Part shown: one piece after another, positions 42,768 to 54,550 of the stretch
How positions within the stretch are numbered: position 1 is the stretch's first letter
How the letters are laid out: the number at the start of each line of letters is the position of its first letter
From: Pomphorhynchus laevis
Lineage: Eukaryota > Acanthocephala > Palaeacanthocephala > Echinorhynchida > Pomphorhynchidae
Length of the DNA: 64,000 bases
Direction of reading: 5' to 3'
NCBI GenBank assembly: GCA_012934845.2
Contig: WNNJ02000876.1
Span: 1 to 64,000, forward strand
Translations under genes and position numbers: made by a program
The notes under the pieces: generated by a model
The model's input: only the letters and a program-made list of their open reading frames with translations
Database searches by the model: none
Told to the model about the DNA's origin: nothing

Positions 42768-45613
42768 TCTCTTTCGCCACAGCACACGGTTTCCGCCTCG
42801 GTCTCCTCAACACTAGATCTATTCTCAATAAATCCGATCTTATCCTCAACCTATTCACCAAGCAATCCATCGATCTCTTCTGCCTCACCGAATCCTGGCA
42901 CTCAGATTCCGACGACCTTTCCATTCGCCGTCTGCTCTCTGCCGGTTGCTCCCTAGTCGAATCCGCCCGCCCCCTCAGCTCATGCCCTTCTAAATCCTCT
43001 AATCATGGCGCGTCACCCAGCGTCTCGTCGCAAAATCAATCCCCCTTTCAGTCCTTGCTCTTTTGAATTGCTCACTTGTCGTTATTCTAACCCGATCACT
43101 CTAGATCTCGCCATTGTATACCGTCCTGGTTCATCAGCTCCTACAGCCTTATTTTTTACCGAACTCGCTGACCTCCTTTCTCATTGTTCTTTGTCCTCAA
43201 TCCCTTCACTCGTTCTAGGCGACTTCAATATCCGCCTAGACCGCCCCTCTTCCACAGATTCCATCCGCTTCATCAACATTCTATCCAACTACAATTACAA
43301 ACTAATCTCCACTGCCCCCACACATATACTTGGGGGGGGCACTCGACATCATCGCTGTCCCCGATCATTTTGCTGCTCACACCTCACTGTCCATCTCTGA
43401 TCCTGGTCTATCCGATCACTTTCTTATCACCCTTGATCTCGCTCGCAACCACACCCCTCCTCACACACCTACAATCCTACGTCGCCCTTGGAGAAATCTT
43501 GACCTCTCCCTTCTCCGCTCTGCCTTACTCAAATCGTCTCTATCATTACCCACAATAACATATTCATCTCCTCACGATCTCGCCTTTCTTTTCGACTCTG
43601 AACTCACATCCACTCTCGATATTCTCTTGCCCTTCAAGTCTCACCCACACCGTCGCTTGCACCGTGCCCCATGGTTTGACATCCAATGCCTACTCTCAAA
43701 GCGTCGACTCCGCCATGCTTTTCGAGTCTATCACCGCTCTCTCAGACGCGATTTCCGCTCGATCACTCCGTCTTTCCGTGATTCCTATCTTGCTCTTCGC
43801 CGGTCTCATCTCCACCTACTACGTACCAAATGCAACTCCTTCTGGCAGCATAAAATCATCACTTCATTCAACTCTAAGACTCTCTGGCATACTTTTAACT
43901 CAATCCTGGCTCGTTCCTCTACGCCTTGCAACATCAATGCTAATGATTATTCGTCATTTCTCCAGACTAAAGTATCCACGCTGCTCTCTCACACCCCGGT
44001 CTCCATCCTATCCCACTCTGCCCAGTCTACTCTCATCCTTCCGGAACTCTTTCATCTTCTCCCTGTATCACCTACAGAAGTATCATCTGTCCTCATGTCC
44101 TTGCCCAACAAAACCTCACCTGCCGATCCCCTGCCTACCCACATATTAAAATCTATATGCTCATCGATATCCCCATTTCTCACAACCTTGTTTAACTCGT
44201 CCATCCGCAGTCGTATCTTCCCTTCACACTGGAAATCCGCAATCGTTCGTCCCCTCCTTAAGAAACAATCGCTCGACCCCTCCCTTCCTTCTAGCTATCG
44301 CCCCATTTCACTACTCCCTACTCTTTCAAAGCTCTTAGAACGCCTCATCTTAATACAAATCAACGCTTATCTCTCCTCATCCAATCTGTACCCTCCTTTC
44401 CAATCCGCTTTCCGCTCTAATCACTCGACAGAAATCGCATGCATAAAAGTGTACAACGACTTACTCATTTCTCGAGACAAGGCTCTATATAGTGTTCTCA
44501 TCTCCCTCGACCTCTCCTCCGCATTCGACATTGTCGACCACTCCGTCCTCCTTTCTCGCCTTCGTTATGATTACGGCTTTTCTTCCTCCTCCGTAGCTTG
44601 GTTCGCCTCATATCTATCCGACCGTTCCTTTCGCGTCTGTTCTAATTCATCATCCTCCCCTCCCATCCCTATTTTTTGCGGGGTTCCACAAGGTTCAGTC
44701 CTAGGTCCCCTGCTTTTCTCTCTTTTGCTTGGCGATCTCTCTCCATTTATCAAACCTTACTCCTTTAACGTCATGCAATACGCCGATGACATTCTAATCT
44801 ATGCTCATGCACCCGCACATCGCATACACGATATCGGCATTTCTGCCTCCAACTGTCTCTCTTCTATCTACAAGCGTCTCTCCAATCTCCATCTCGTTCT
44901 AAACGCCGAAAAGTCCAAAATAATGTGGATCCTTCCCCGTAAACCAAGCATATCTCCTCCCATTGTATCTTTTGCCTCATCGATCATCCCTATAGTCCAC
45001 AATCTCACTTTCTTAGGCTTCCATTTCGATGATCACCTTTCCCTTAAACCCTTCGTCCGTGACAAGGTCCGCTCGTCTAACTTAATTCTTCGTGACATCC
45101 GCCGTATCCGCCCCCTTATCGACTTCCGTTCTTGTATGTCTCTTCTTTCATCGCTTCTTTTCCCTAAAATCGATTACTGCCTTAGCCTTTTCGCCAATTC
45201 TCCAAAATCCATCATCCTACCCCTACAACGAATAATCAACACCGCCGTTCGAGTGCTCTTTCGTCTCCGTCGCTTCGACCACACATCCACATATTTTGCC
45301 CAACTCTCCTGGCCCACCATCCACATCCGCATCAAACTCCGCCTTCTTCTCGTTACTTTTCGTCTCATCGCTGTCGGCTCCCCATCGTTCATCAACCTTC
45401 CTTTCTTAGACGATACTCGCCCCACCTCGCTATCGCTTCGTTCCTGTCATACCCTCTTACTCCACGTTCCTAATTACTCCAACAACTACGGTCTCCGATC
45501 CTTCCTCGTCGCCGCCTCACTCGCCTGGAATCAACTCCCTCTCGACGTCCGCCGCGCTCTCTCCTTTATCACATTCAAACACCTCCTCCGTTCACACCTG
45601 ATTCACCGTTTTG
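42731..45613 (+). pseudogene. Fam-1 LINE ORF2: endonuclease and RT, two frame changes
   Basis: Frame 1 (42731-43066) opens MALHLSYVSSPL with LGLLNTRSI and CLTESWH. At a C-run near 42970 the homology moves to the frame that also carries IVYRPGSSAP and VLGDFNIRLDR (to about 43330). At a run of eight G near 43331 it moves to the long frame 43330-45684. That frame has SDPGLSDHFLITLDL, the linker, FQSAFRSNHSTEIACIKV, ISLDLSSAFDIVDH (Asp), CGVPQGSVLGPLLFSLLLGDL, MQYADDILIYAHA (YADD), and the C-terminal RIINTAVRVLFRLRRFDHTS and LAWNQLPLDV. The first break is shared with the 1-2150 copy; the second is not. Confidence 0.88.
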
Positions 45614-45623
45614 TTTTGTTGTG

Positions 45624-45668
45624 GTCATGTAAGCGTGCGCTGGCATGCATTTGCCACGTTAAAATAAA
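45624..45668 (+). promoter_or_regulatory. 3'-terminal LINE hairpin and polyadenylation motif (Fam-1)
   Basis: TGTAAG, stem GCGTGC...GCATGC with one G-U pair, TTTGCCACG, AATAAA. The 27245-27288 copy has GCGTGC...GCACGC, which keeps the stem with a G-C pair. Confidence 0.55.
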
Positions 45669-45724
45669 TCCTTTTTTACTGTAGATTTTATTGGATGATT
45701 TAATGGATTTGAAGGCTTCAATAG

Positions 45725-46334
45725 TTAAATGTGAGAGCTAGATAAACTCGCATTGTTGTTATTGTCTAGGTTTGTCTTCAGTTGACGAGTTTGTATAACC
45801 CTATTATTACGTATAATGAAAGTTGAGGAACAGTCAGTGTTTCGTTTCACGTTAAGTTCGGCATGGAGAGTTTTGTAGGCATCACGTTCTACTGGTGACA
45901 GATTAGGAATTAGATAGACTCTGGAAAAGCAAGTGACTTTGTAGCTTACTACAATAGGAAAGTGCTTGACGTGATATCGATTCGTCAGGTGAAACAAGCA
46001 ACCATTGAGGAATATCGGTTTGTTTAGCTGAAAATCATTTGAGTCGAAGATATCGACAAGTTGATAGATTTATTCCTATATCAGAGAAAATGTTTTTGAT
46101 GACGTCTTAATCATTCGATGAAATGGGTAACCCTCTAATGAGTACGTAACACGGACGGTTTGTTTGCTTATCACACTCTTGCAAGAATTTAAGTAGACTC
46201 GGATTGTTTAAATGATTAACCGCATAAACAGATATTGCACCCTCCTGTCGAACCACACCTGCAAAAGTGCGCGATCTGGCTAAACTGAATTCTCCACCAT
46301 CAGATAAGGTTCTTTCCAAAAAATCATTCTTCAA
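45725..46334 (-). pseudogene. Fam-4-like LINE ORF1 fragment
   Basis: On the minus strand 46334-46107 reads SLARSRTFAGVVRQE and RPCYVLIRGLPISSND, like the 13580-14485 ORF1 (RQTFASIIRKE; SSNVIIRGLPNSSDD). 45997-45725 reads VYLIPNLSPVERDAYKTLHAEL and FIIRNNRVIQTRQ, like its C-terminus. The two are joined by broken sequence. No ORF2 follows. Confidence 0.7.
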
Positions 46335-46711
46335 GTTTCCAACCTCTGGAAATTTATTAAATTATAAATAATTCAATATACGTAGACTTAGTTACTTGAT
46401 ATGATGATTAAGAACATGCTATATATTTCAAACTGAATGAAATATTCACTAAGTCATACAATTCTTTAGATATGGTAGCAGTTAACTGATTTAATAATCA
46501 GTGTTTCCACTTAATAACTCGTTATTACTCGAATAACATGATATATTTTTCAATTAAGGTTAACTAATTCTATTTATGATATATAGTTAAAGGATAATTT
46601 GGTCGAACGTCTAAAATTTTCTTTTAACATTAACTAATGAGAATACACCCAAGTTGTATTCTTATTCGTAACAATAAATATAATTGATGTAGTAACGTCT
46701 TCTTTACTTAC
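46335..46711. other. AT-rich stretch with a Rep-1 end
   Basis: 46360-46410 carries the Rep-1 terminal motif (TACGTAGACTTAGTTA). The rest shows nothing. If the exon at 46712-46855 is real, the start of its intron lies here. Confidence 0.4.
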
Positions 46712-46855
46712 TTTATTCACATTAAGAATATTAATGTTAGCGTCCGTCACGTTTAGGCTATTATCACTTTCTGCAATCCCTAATGTCATACGGGTTAAGA
46801 AGATTAAAATTAGATACTTAATATACATATCTAGAGTACGTATTCGATCGCACAA
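46712..46855 (-). CDS. Possible first exon of a secreted protein gene
   Basis: From an ATG within 46855-46826 (MYIKYLILIFLTRM) the frame gives a hydrophobic N-terminus that looks like a signal peptide with a possible cut after GIAES. An Asn-rich stretch follows. At 46711 the minus strand reads AAA then GTAAGT, a consensus splice donor. Unspliced, the frame would stop at 46634. No following exon was recognised and no homology is seen, so it may be a chance frame. Confidence 0.3.
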
Positions 46856-48805
46856 TGTCTATCTCCAAATGTGCGATCTCTATGCCTTCTTTTTATGTAT
46901 ATCGACTTTTATTTAGTAACACTGAAGAAACACTATCGTAACAGTTACATAGATGTTATGTTTATGTCGAGACAGTTACATCTAAATCCGGAGTTACTTT
47001 TTGTACTGGCATAGACTATTCTCATACGATATAACTAACAGAGAAATTAGCATTACATAAATTAATTTAATTGGCAAATAATTTTTAAACATATCCAGAT
47101 TTTAGAGAATTGATATTATACGAAGTAAAACCTGTAATGATGAGGTTTATAATGTCAGATAAAAAATCTGATTATTACTTATTTTGATATATAAGGAATA
47201 AATTTTTTTTATTTCCTCTTGCATCTAAGTTCTGTTGAAAGTTTGGTTGTTGCTCATGCGACTTTTCTGTTTAAATGCATGTATTAAGTTGTAATTAAGT
47301 TACAACGTAAATCAGATCAGATAACTGAGTTCTACGTATTTTATAAAGATAAAGATAAATAATTATATAAGATTTTATTCAATTTATGGATCTTTTCAGT
47401 TTGAGGCACTTTATCCAAATTACGCAAACATTCCGTTTATTGTACATCATGTGCTTTTTCGAATGGCGTATATATTTTTTGGAAGAAAGGCGTTTGTGGC
47501 TAAAAAAATTTAAATTTATTTTTTTTAATAAAAATTTAAAATTTAATTTAAATTTCAAATTTCAACGTTAGAAACTTAAAAAATTATATTTAAATATTTT
47601 TCATATATCTTATCAATAAACAATGATTTGAGATTTTTTCTATGCTCTCACGAAAAAACATGCATTTTTATTTTTTTGTTTAAAAAGTAATTTGAATTTG
47701 AAATATCTCAAAATTTTGCAATTATAACATATAATTTTTATTGCGTTATCGTAAACAACACAGTTATATTGACTTGAGTTAAAAATATTAATTTATTTGA
47801 ATCATTCGAAAAAGAGCTTTTCAAAATGTTCTTTCAAAATATGCGTATTTTTAAGCATATTTTAAGTTTGGTCAAACAATAGATCCAGAATAAGACATTA
47901 AATCCATTTTGTTGCACCTTATCTTTATTATTTCCTTAATATTCCCTTTCCTCCCCTTCGCTTGATGTCGGTGAACCTTAATAGTTGGGGTCATATTTAC
48001 TGGAATAGTGAATGAGGTCCCAAATTGTTGATTGTCGGCGACATCAAGCGAAGAGGAAAGGGGGATAAATATGTGATTAAACTATGCGGTTGCATTTAAT
48101 AGGACTAAGAAATCCAAAACCGATTTACTTATAATTTTTTAATAACGCACAATGGTTGCGAATATTAACCGAATAAGTAAAATTAATGGCATGGCTTAAA
48201 ATTTTATTAGACACTCGAATATGAACTCTAATTTATTGTCATTTCGATGACGTCTGTGCCAAATGAATTCGACTAAATAGAAGTCGATCATTGAGCGATG
48301 TGTACCCCATCGCTTTCTATTTCATGATTTAAGCTGGTTCCATATTGACTCAATTTGTTGAGTATGAATTCCTTCTGAGCTAACAAACTCAACGGAATGA
48401 TTTACAGTTCGGTGTTCAAATCTGTATCCTTCTAGGCTTTGCACACCATAATACCCTTTCCAGGGTATTATGTATTTGCGTAATTTGGAAAAAGTGCCTC
48501 AATATCCCAATTTATATTTATTTCAATTAAGAATTTAAAATAAAAGTCAAAAATTATTTAAAATAATATATTAAAAATTATAGAAATTAACTATATCTGA
48601 GTATATTTTCATTAAAAGATATTTTAAAATAATATGCTCAAAATTTTTTGAAATATATTTTTATTTATTTTACTGCAGATAAATATTTAATGTCTTGTTT
48701 CGTTAAAAGCCACGAGACATCAAATAGTATTTAACTGGTTAATGAATGAATACAGTCAGGCTGTGTACATAACATTAGAACGCTTAGCCATATGGTCTCG
48801 TTACT
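46856..48805. other. AT-rich spacer with a fold-back
   Basis: No gene is visible. 47126-47200 resembles 36188-36260 (shared GTAAAACCTGTAATGATGA). 47308-47390 is a Rep-1 end. 47944-47970 and 48039-48063 form inverted arms (CTTCGCTTGATGTCG core) around a 68-base loop. Confidence 0.5.
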
Positions 48806-49770
48806 TTGCTAACCAATATACCAATAATCTTAACTCATCTCAAACTGTCTATAGTGGATGCTGTGAAGATGTTAGTCTCAAGTCCGAATGAGGAAGAAAC
48901 ACAGAGGGTAATTTGGGCTCTTCGCTCCAGGAGAGCGCCTGGATATGATGACATTGATGAGGAAATGCTAAGAGCTCGTGGGACCATTTTGATGATTTAT
49001 CTGAGTTTTTTCTTTCTATTATATAGAAGTAGGAGCGATTACTATTAAAGCTAAGGCTATAATTATTTCAATCTTTAAAGAAAATTTCTACTGTATATAA
49101 AGTGCTGGAGCACATCATCCACGATCGAATCCGCTTGTTACGTGAACACCGAACGCGTGAGAGTCAGTATGTTTTCCAAAGAGGACGTAACTGTATAAAT
49201 TATATTTTTACCTTGCGTAAGTGAGAAGTTCGAAGTTTCCTGTGGTGTAAGGTAAGGCAGTGTTCTTGGCCTATGCTATTCAAAGTCGTAATTGACAAAA
49301 TATTCTTAAATATTGCAATCTCACGTGATAATGATGATGTTCCCATTTGCAATAGCGAAGTCAAAGTGCCTGACTAAACGTATGTAGATGATATCGTCAT
49401 GCTGATAATGTTTAGCGAATGGAAAGAATGATTGTGCATATTGTGAGAGCTGCCTTACCTTTTGGCCTAAATGAATCCCTCGAAATGCAAGACTGTTCGC
49501 AAACTGTATTGAGCAGATAATTTACCTTGATGGTTCTGTCTTCGAGCGCACATATATGTTCAATTATCTCGGATGCGCCGTAACAATGAATTGAGATTTT
49601 GAAGAGATATAAAATTGAATATTATCAATGCAAGTAAAGCATTTGCATGTCTTTCTAAATTATGGAATAGAAGAAATATCAGCGTAATAACCAAGGCTAG
49701 AGTGTACTCTCCAATGATTGGGCCAATTCTACTTTATGAATGTGAACTGATTCTACTTTATGGGGAGGAA
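48806..49770 (+). pseudogene. RTE-like LINE RT fragment, heavily decayed
   Basis: 48806-48990 reads EEETQRVIWALRSRRAPGYDDIDEEMLRA, the first RT block. About 49090-49200 reads YKVLEHIIHDRIRLLREHRTRESQYVF. 49615-49760 reads NASKAFACLSKLWNRRNIS and a KARVYSPMIGPILLYECE block typical of the C-terminal part of RTE-like ORFs. Stops and frame changes are frequent. Confidence 0.6.
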
Positions 49771-49899
49771 CTGATGTTATACGAATTTCCGACCAAGATT
49801 TCGATATTCCGTTTTCTAAGAGACGATGGATCGTTAATTGGTTTGGAAAGAGAAAATTGTGCACCTTACTAATCAGGCTGAACATTATAGTATGGATGA

Positions 49900-51480
49900 G
49901 CAAGCGTATGTCGCCGTCGATAATGAAATACAAAAGTGGATATAACGATTATTGCTTATCAAGTGTTATCGACCCCAAAGAAACGTGAAAACGATTTTAG
50001 CTGTTCATCATCCAAGCAAGAATAAAACCAGACCTGTGTTGGATTTTAGGAACTTGAATACTTTTGTTTAAAGCCATACTGCCGATGGAAGTGTATGCTC
50101 GGATAACTTACGGGAATGGATATGTAGGAGATCGAAGATTACATTATTGGACCTTCGTGATGCCTATCTACAAATTCATGTCGAATGATCCTTTATCGAT
50201 ATCAATGTGTCCGGTTCGGTGGATACGATTACTTTTTCACTCGACTTGGGTTTGGACTATCGGTAGTGCCAAAGATAATGACAGCCGTGGTTCGAAGAAT
50301 TCTAGAATCGGATCCAAGAGTCCGGGGTAGGACAAGTCACTATATTGATGATGTGTTAACAATAACATTGATGATGTTAACATCAATGTTAACATCATCA
50401 ATGACATAAATAACATCAATGTTAACAAAAACATTGATGATAGTTAACAATAACATTGTAGAAACCGAACGCGTTATTGCATCCTTTAAAAGGTATGGTA
50501 TTGAACTAAAACCTGCAGAGACATTGATGGATCGAGAGTTCTTGGATTGCAAGTCCGATCAATTAGTAGTCAATTAAAGTGGTCACCCGCTGCAGACATT
50601 TCCAAGTTTCCTTTACAACTGACCAAGAGATATCTTTACAGCTAGTGCGGGAAGCTGATTGGTTTCGAATTTGGTATAATTTTCTAAAACGATCGGCTTC
50701 TGCAGAGTCGTGGGATCAAATGTATTCGTAGGAGACGAAATAAATGTCCTCATATATGGAGCAGCAGGTTATGGAGCACAAGCCAGTTCGAGGAAAATTT
50801 GATGTTTCCAGTACAACAAATGAACGCATTTGTGCGACGCAAGTTTGATAGCAGTTGGGGCGGCGTTAGAGATTAATGGTGGTATCGTAGAAGACAACGC
50901 ATGGCTTCGCAAATTAAACGACAATAATCATATTAATTTTGCAGAATTGGAAAGTGTTCTGCGTAGAATTAATATCGCGTTGAGCTGGAAGTTAGTAAAT
51001 GTTGAACTCATGACCGACTCCGCTACTGCGTACCATTGGATTAAATCGGTTGCTACTAAAGATAAGCCTGTCTGAACAGGAGCGCTTAGTGCTCCTCTCA
51101 TTAAACGACGACTGGTGATGTTAGAAGACCTTATTAAAAGTTATAAACTTAATATTCAAATTAGTATTGTAGTATTGGCGTCGAACATTGCGGATGGATT
51201 TACTAAGATCCCATTAAAATGGGGATAGTCGAATTTACCCGTCGAACAAATGACAATTATCGGACTTGATAATGATACGATGACGATGCTAGAAGCGATC
51301 AACCATGTGCATGATATGCACCACATGGGAGTTAATAGAACAATGTTTCTTTAAAACCATTTATTTCCAAATCATTTTTCAATCCAAAGAAAATAGCTCA
51401 GATTGCATGAAAATGTGCGCAATTTAACCGAATAGATCCGCATCCTGTAGTACAAGGTTTGGGTGGAGTGATAAGGAAGT
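49900..51480 (+). mobile_element. LTR-retrotransposon pol fragment, fossil
   Basis: Parts seen in order: an RT segment (about 49900-50400), an RNase H segment (about 50825-51080, frame 50830-51075) and the start of an integrase zinc-binding domain (about 51250-51450). The order RT, RNase H, integrase fits Ty3/gypsy-like elements. No LTR, gag or envelope could be assigned. The copy is clearly broken, with at least five interruptions, and looks older than the 2813-8249 fossil. Confidence 0.55.
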
Positions 51481-51959
51481 ATGCTTTGTATGCAATCGAA
51501 CTCCGGTTTTTGACAACATTTACGATTATGAAACTGAAGCTTTTTAGCTCCCGGAGCACAGTTTTACACATTCTGATTTAATATTATAAAAATGTATCCT
51601 CCAAAGGATCCTGTGAGAAAGCAAGCAACGACAGCTAGTAAAATTCCTGCCGAATAAAATTAGGATGATCCGAAAAGCACATGATTAGTTTGAAGAGGCT
51701 AGGCTTATGCTACAACGTTAGCAAATTCTCGGAGATGCCTTTTTAATACATCACAAGGCAGCCGAAACGACTGATGGTAGTTCACCCTACTGATAAGTGC
51801 TGCCGGCTACCATCAGCTCGTCTAGAAGTGATAAGAAAGTCTGCTCTACTTGTAATCGAACTCCGGTTTTTGGCAACAACTACAATTATGAAACAGAAGC
51901 TTATTAGCTCTCGAAGCACAGTTTTATACATTCTGATTTAATATTATATAAAATCTTAT
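51462..51959. repeat. Direct repeat pair around a hairpin
   Basis: 51462-51595 and 51830-51955 are similar in the same direction (shared CGAACTCCGGTTTTTG and CAGTTTTA..CATTCTGATTT). Between them, CTGATGGTAG (51771-51780) and CTACCATCAG (51807-51816) form a 10-base perfect stem. It may belong to the end region of the preceding fossil, but this is not shown. Confidence 0.55.
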
Positions 51960-53960
51960 GAGTTTCGTTTGTATCGGTATATATTTATACTGGTGGCCTA
52001 GCTGGGGCTATCCAGCGCGTCCTCCGAGTTGCGGATGGAGGAAGGCCCATAAATATGTGTTAGCTGCGACATAAACCATGATGTGGTCCAATAAGCAGCC
52101 GTGGACAGCCAGCGGGTGTATTATGATGGTGGTGGAACACAGAATAGCAACTGGTGTTTCTATAAAGTGCCATCTACCGGAATCCGGCTAATACACTGAC
52201 ATAGCGAGTATGTCCCGCTATCAAAAAAGGATATGTGCTCCCTTGGGTGTGGCAAACCCTCGTGGTATCTCAGCCTCTAAACAATACATGAAAATGAAAA
52301 ATGAAAGTGAAAGTAAAAGCGTCTACAAAAATTGATCAATCCTCAAATACTAATTCAAAGGATCAGCAGACTTGTTTTCCAGGATTCCGAAGCCAGGGTC
52401 TGTGTCACATTTGCATTGCTACCAACAACGCTAAAACTCTTCTCCAATCTGGCCAACTAAGTATGGTAGCACGTACCTTGGATGTGGAAATATCCTTTCC
52501 GGCTTGCTCAGGAGTTAGACAAGGTGAACTTTTGTCTCTGAAGTTGTTTAATCTTACAATCGATGAATTACTCAGAGAATGTTTAGACGAGCAACCAGAA
52601 ATTACAATCATAATCCCCGTTTTTAAAAGAGGCGATCATTGTGACTGATCAAGCAGTCGGGGTATTTCACTCTTACCTGTCGCTTATAAGGTTCTCGAAT
52701 CGATCATTCTAAATAAAATTCGCCCATTGAGAGAATTTTAACTTAGAGATAATCAAGCAGGTTTCAGGCCTCTGAGGCTGCATAGATCAAATATTATCGC
52801 TGCGTATCTTAATGGATTTAAGGTTCGAGTTTCGCCAACCGACTGTCATTGCTTTTCTTGACTTCAAAGAAGCGTTTGATAGTGTAAATCGTGCAGTGAT
52901 GTTGCGGCTATTGCGGAACTCCGGAGTTCCTACACAGATTTGCGAAATAATTGAGGCTCTTTATCGACAAACTGAATCGATTGTATGCGAGAATCGTCAT
53001 ATGGGAATACCCTTTCCAGATTTCTTAAGAGTTATACAAGGTGGAGATTTGTCTCCGGATTTGTTTAATCTTACAATCGACGAATTACTCAGATAACGTT
53101 TAGACGAGCAACCAGAAAGAATCCGAATTTACCCCAACAATTGTTTACTCACTGATCTCACATATGCTGACGATGTCGCCCTTTTAGTGGAAAATGCAGC
53201 TGATTTACAATATATGATTACTAGAATTCATACTGTATCAGCAAAATATGGCCTAACTCTAAACGTTTCGAAATGCAAAATACTATCGTTTTGTCATCCT
53301 CATTTTGATATAAAATTAAATGAATAATTGCTTGAACACGTGCACGCCGTTAAATACCGGGTACGGTAATATCCAACGAATGCAAAGGTGATGATGAAAT
53401 AACCAATCGCATTGTAACAGCAAGCAAAAATCTCAGCCGACTAAGCAGGGAACGGCGTGATAGAAAGCTATCAATGAAAACTAAAGTTCGAGTTTGCACT
53501 TCGATAGTTCGTACAGTTCTGTTGTACAGATCGGAATGCTGGCCTGAAAAAATTAGCACAACCAGAAAAGTAATGGCTGCAGAAAATAAACGGCTTAGGC
53601 AGATTGCAAGAATAAATCCACTGCAACATATACCAAATGATACTGTGCGTAAAAAATGCGGTATTGAGAATTCTATTATTCAAATTATAACAAAAAACAG
53701 TTTGCTGGGACATGTTCTGTGTATGGAAAATGCACGTGTTCCAAAAACTGTGTTCCTTTCGAACACCATTTTCGGCAGCAGAAACCAGCTACGTTATAAT
53801 GCTTCATTACTTACAATTTCGTACACCTTAACTCACGACATGCCAGATTTTAGCCTAACATATTGATATTGTTTCGTCCGCTACTGCAGTGTAATGGTAC
53901 AACCGGACTCATCAAAAGGTTGTGTACCGCTAGAGTTTCCTTTTGATCCTATTAATCGGT
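51960..53960 (+). mobile_element. RTE-like LINE, rearranged and decayed
   Basis: 51980-52300 is GC-richer and looks like a LINE 5' UTR. RT blocks follow out of order. CSGVRQGELLSLKLFNLTIDELLRE (52490-52602) comes before SSSRGISLLPVAYKVLESIILNKI (about 52650-52735), then IAFLDFKEAFDSVNRAVMLRLL (52845), IQGGDLSPDLFNLTIDELLR (53030-53096) and LTYADDVALLVENAADLQ (about 53155, YADD). The end (53474-53760) carries the SECWPEKISTTRKVMAAENKRLRQIARI block typical of RTE-like C-termini. Several stops and frame changes. Confidence 0.7.
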
Positions 53961-54550
53961 GAATTAATGCCTTTTAATCGGTGAATCAATGCCTTAGAGA
54001 CTAGGCTAACGATCCAGTACAGCTAGATATTCCTCAGTTTATGAGACTTTCAATGTAATAAATTTCTGAAACCGCGTTATATATTTAAAGTTGTACATTG
54101 GGTTCAATTTTGCAGAATTACCATAGATGTAACTTTTGATGCTTTAGTAATTGATATAAAATGCTTTATTATCTCTAGAATTACAAGTCTACACTTTATT
54201 GATCTTGTTAGAAAATGAATGGGATCACTTTTCTTTGGGGTCGTGTTTAAGGGAAATGTGTGGTATCACTATACACTTTCCGATGAGGGGGAAATAGGTG
54301 TTAGTGAACTATTTTAGCATAAACATTATAGTGTTCAAATAAGGACATATGTACAGGATCGGTGCGTAAAATGAATTATATTAAAACGTTAGGTGTTTAT
54401 ACACAATATATTACTATTTTGAGCCTTTTTGAGTTATCCAATTTCACCATATAAAACATTATTAGTATATTGTACTAATTTTATGCATGTTTTTGTATCC
54501 AAACATAAATCAACGATTAAATTATTACTTTTATCGAGATTATATCAATT
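53961..54550. other. Upstream region of the MRGBP-like gene
   Basis: AT-rich, no coding sequence recognised. The promoter must lie here, but no box can be named. Confidence 0.4.

Larger units (their letters stand above)
41578..45676 (+). mobile_element. Fam-1 LINE, nearly full length
   Basis: It has a 5' UTR tandem array (41578-41735), an open ORF1, ORF2 with two frame changes, and a 3' UTR with the terminal hairpin and AATAAA. It is the best reference for Fam-1 in the window. The 26738-27290 and 1-2150 copies are close relatives, and the GC content is well above the local background. Confidence 0.92.

Noticed and set aside
50340-50460. CRISPR-like or regulatory array of AACATTGATGATG repeats
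   Set aside because: Irregular short palindromic microsatellite inside a decayed element, no spacer pattern.
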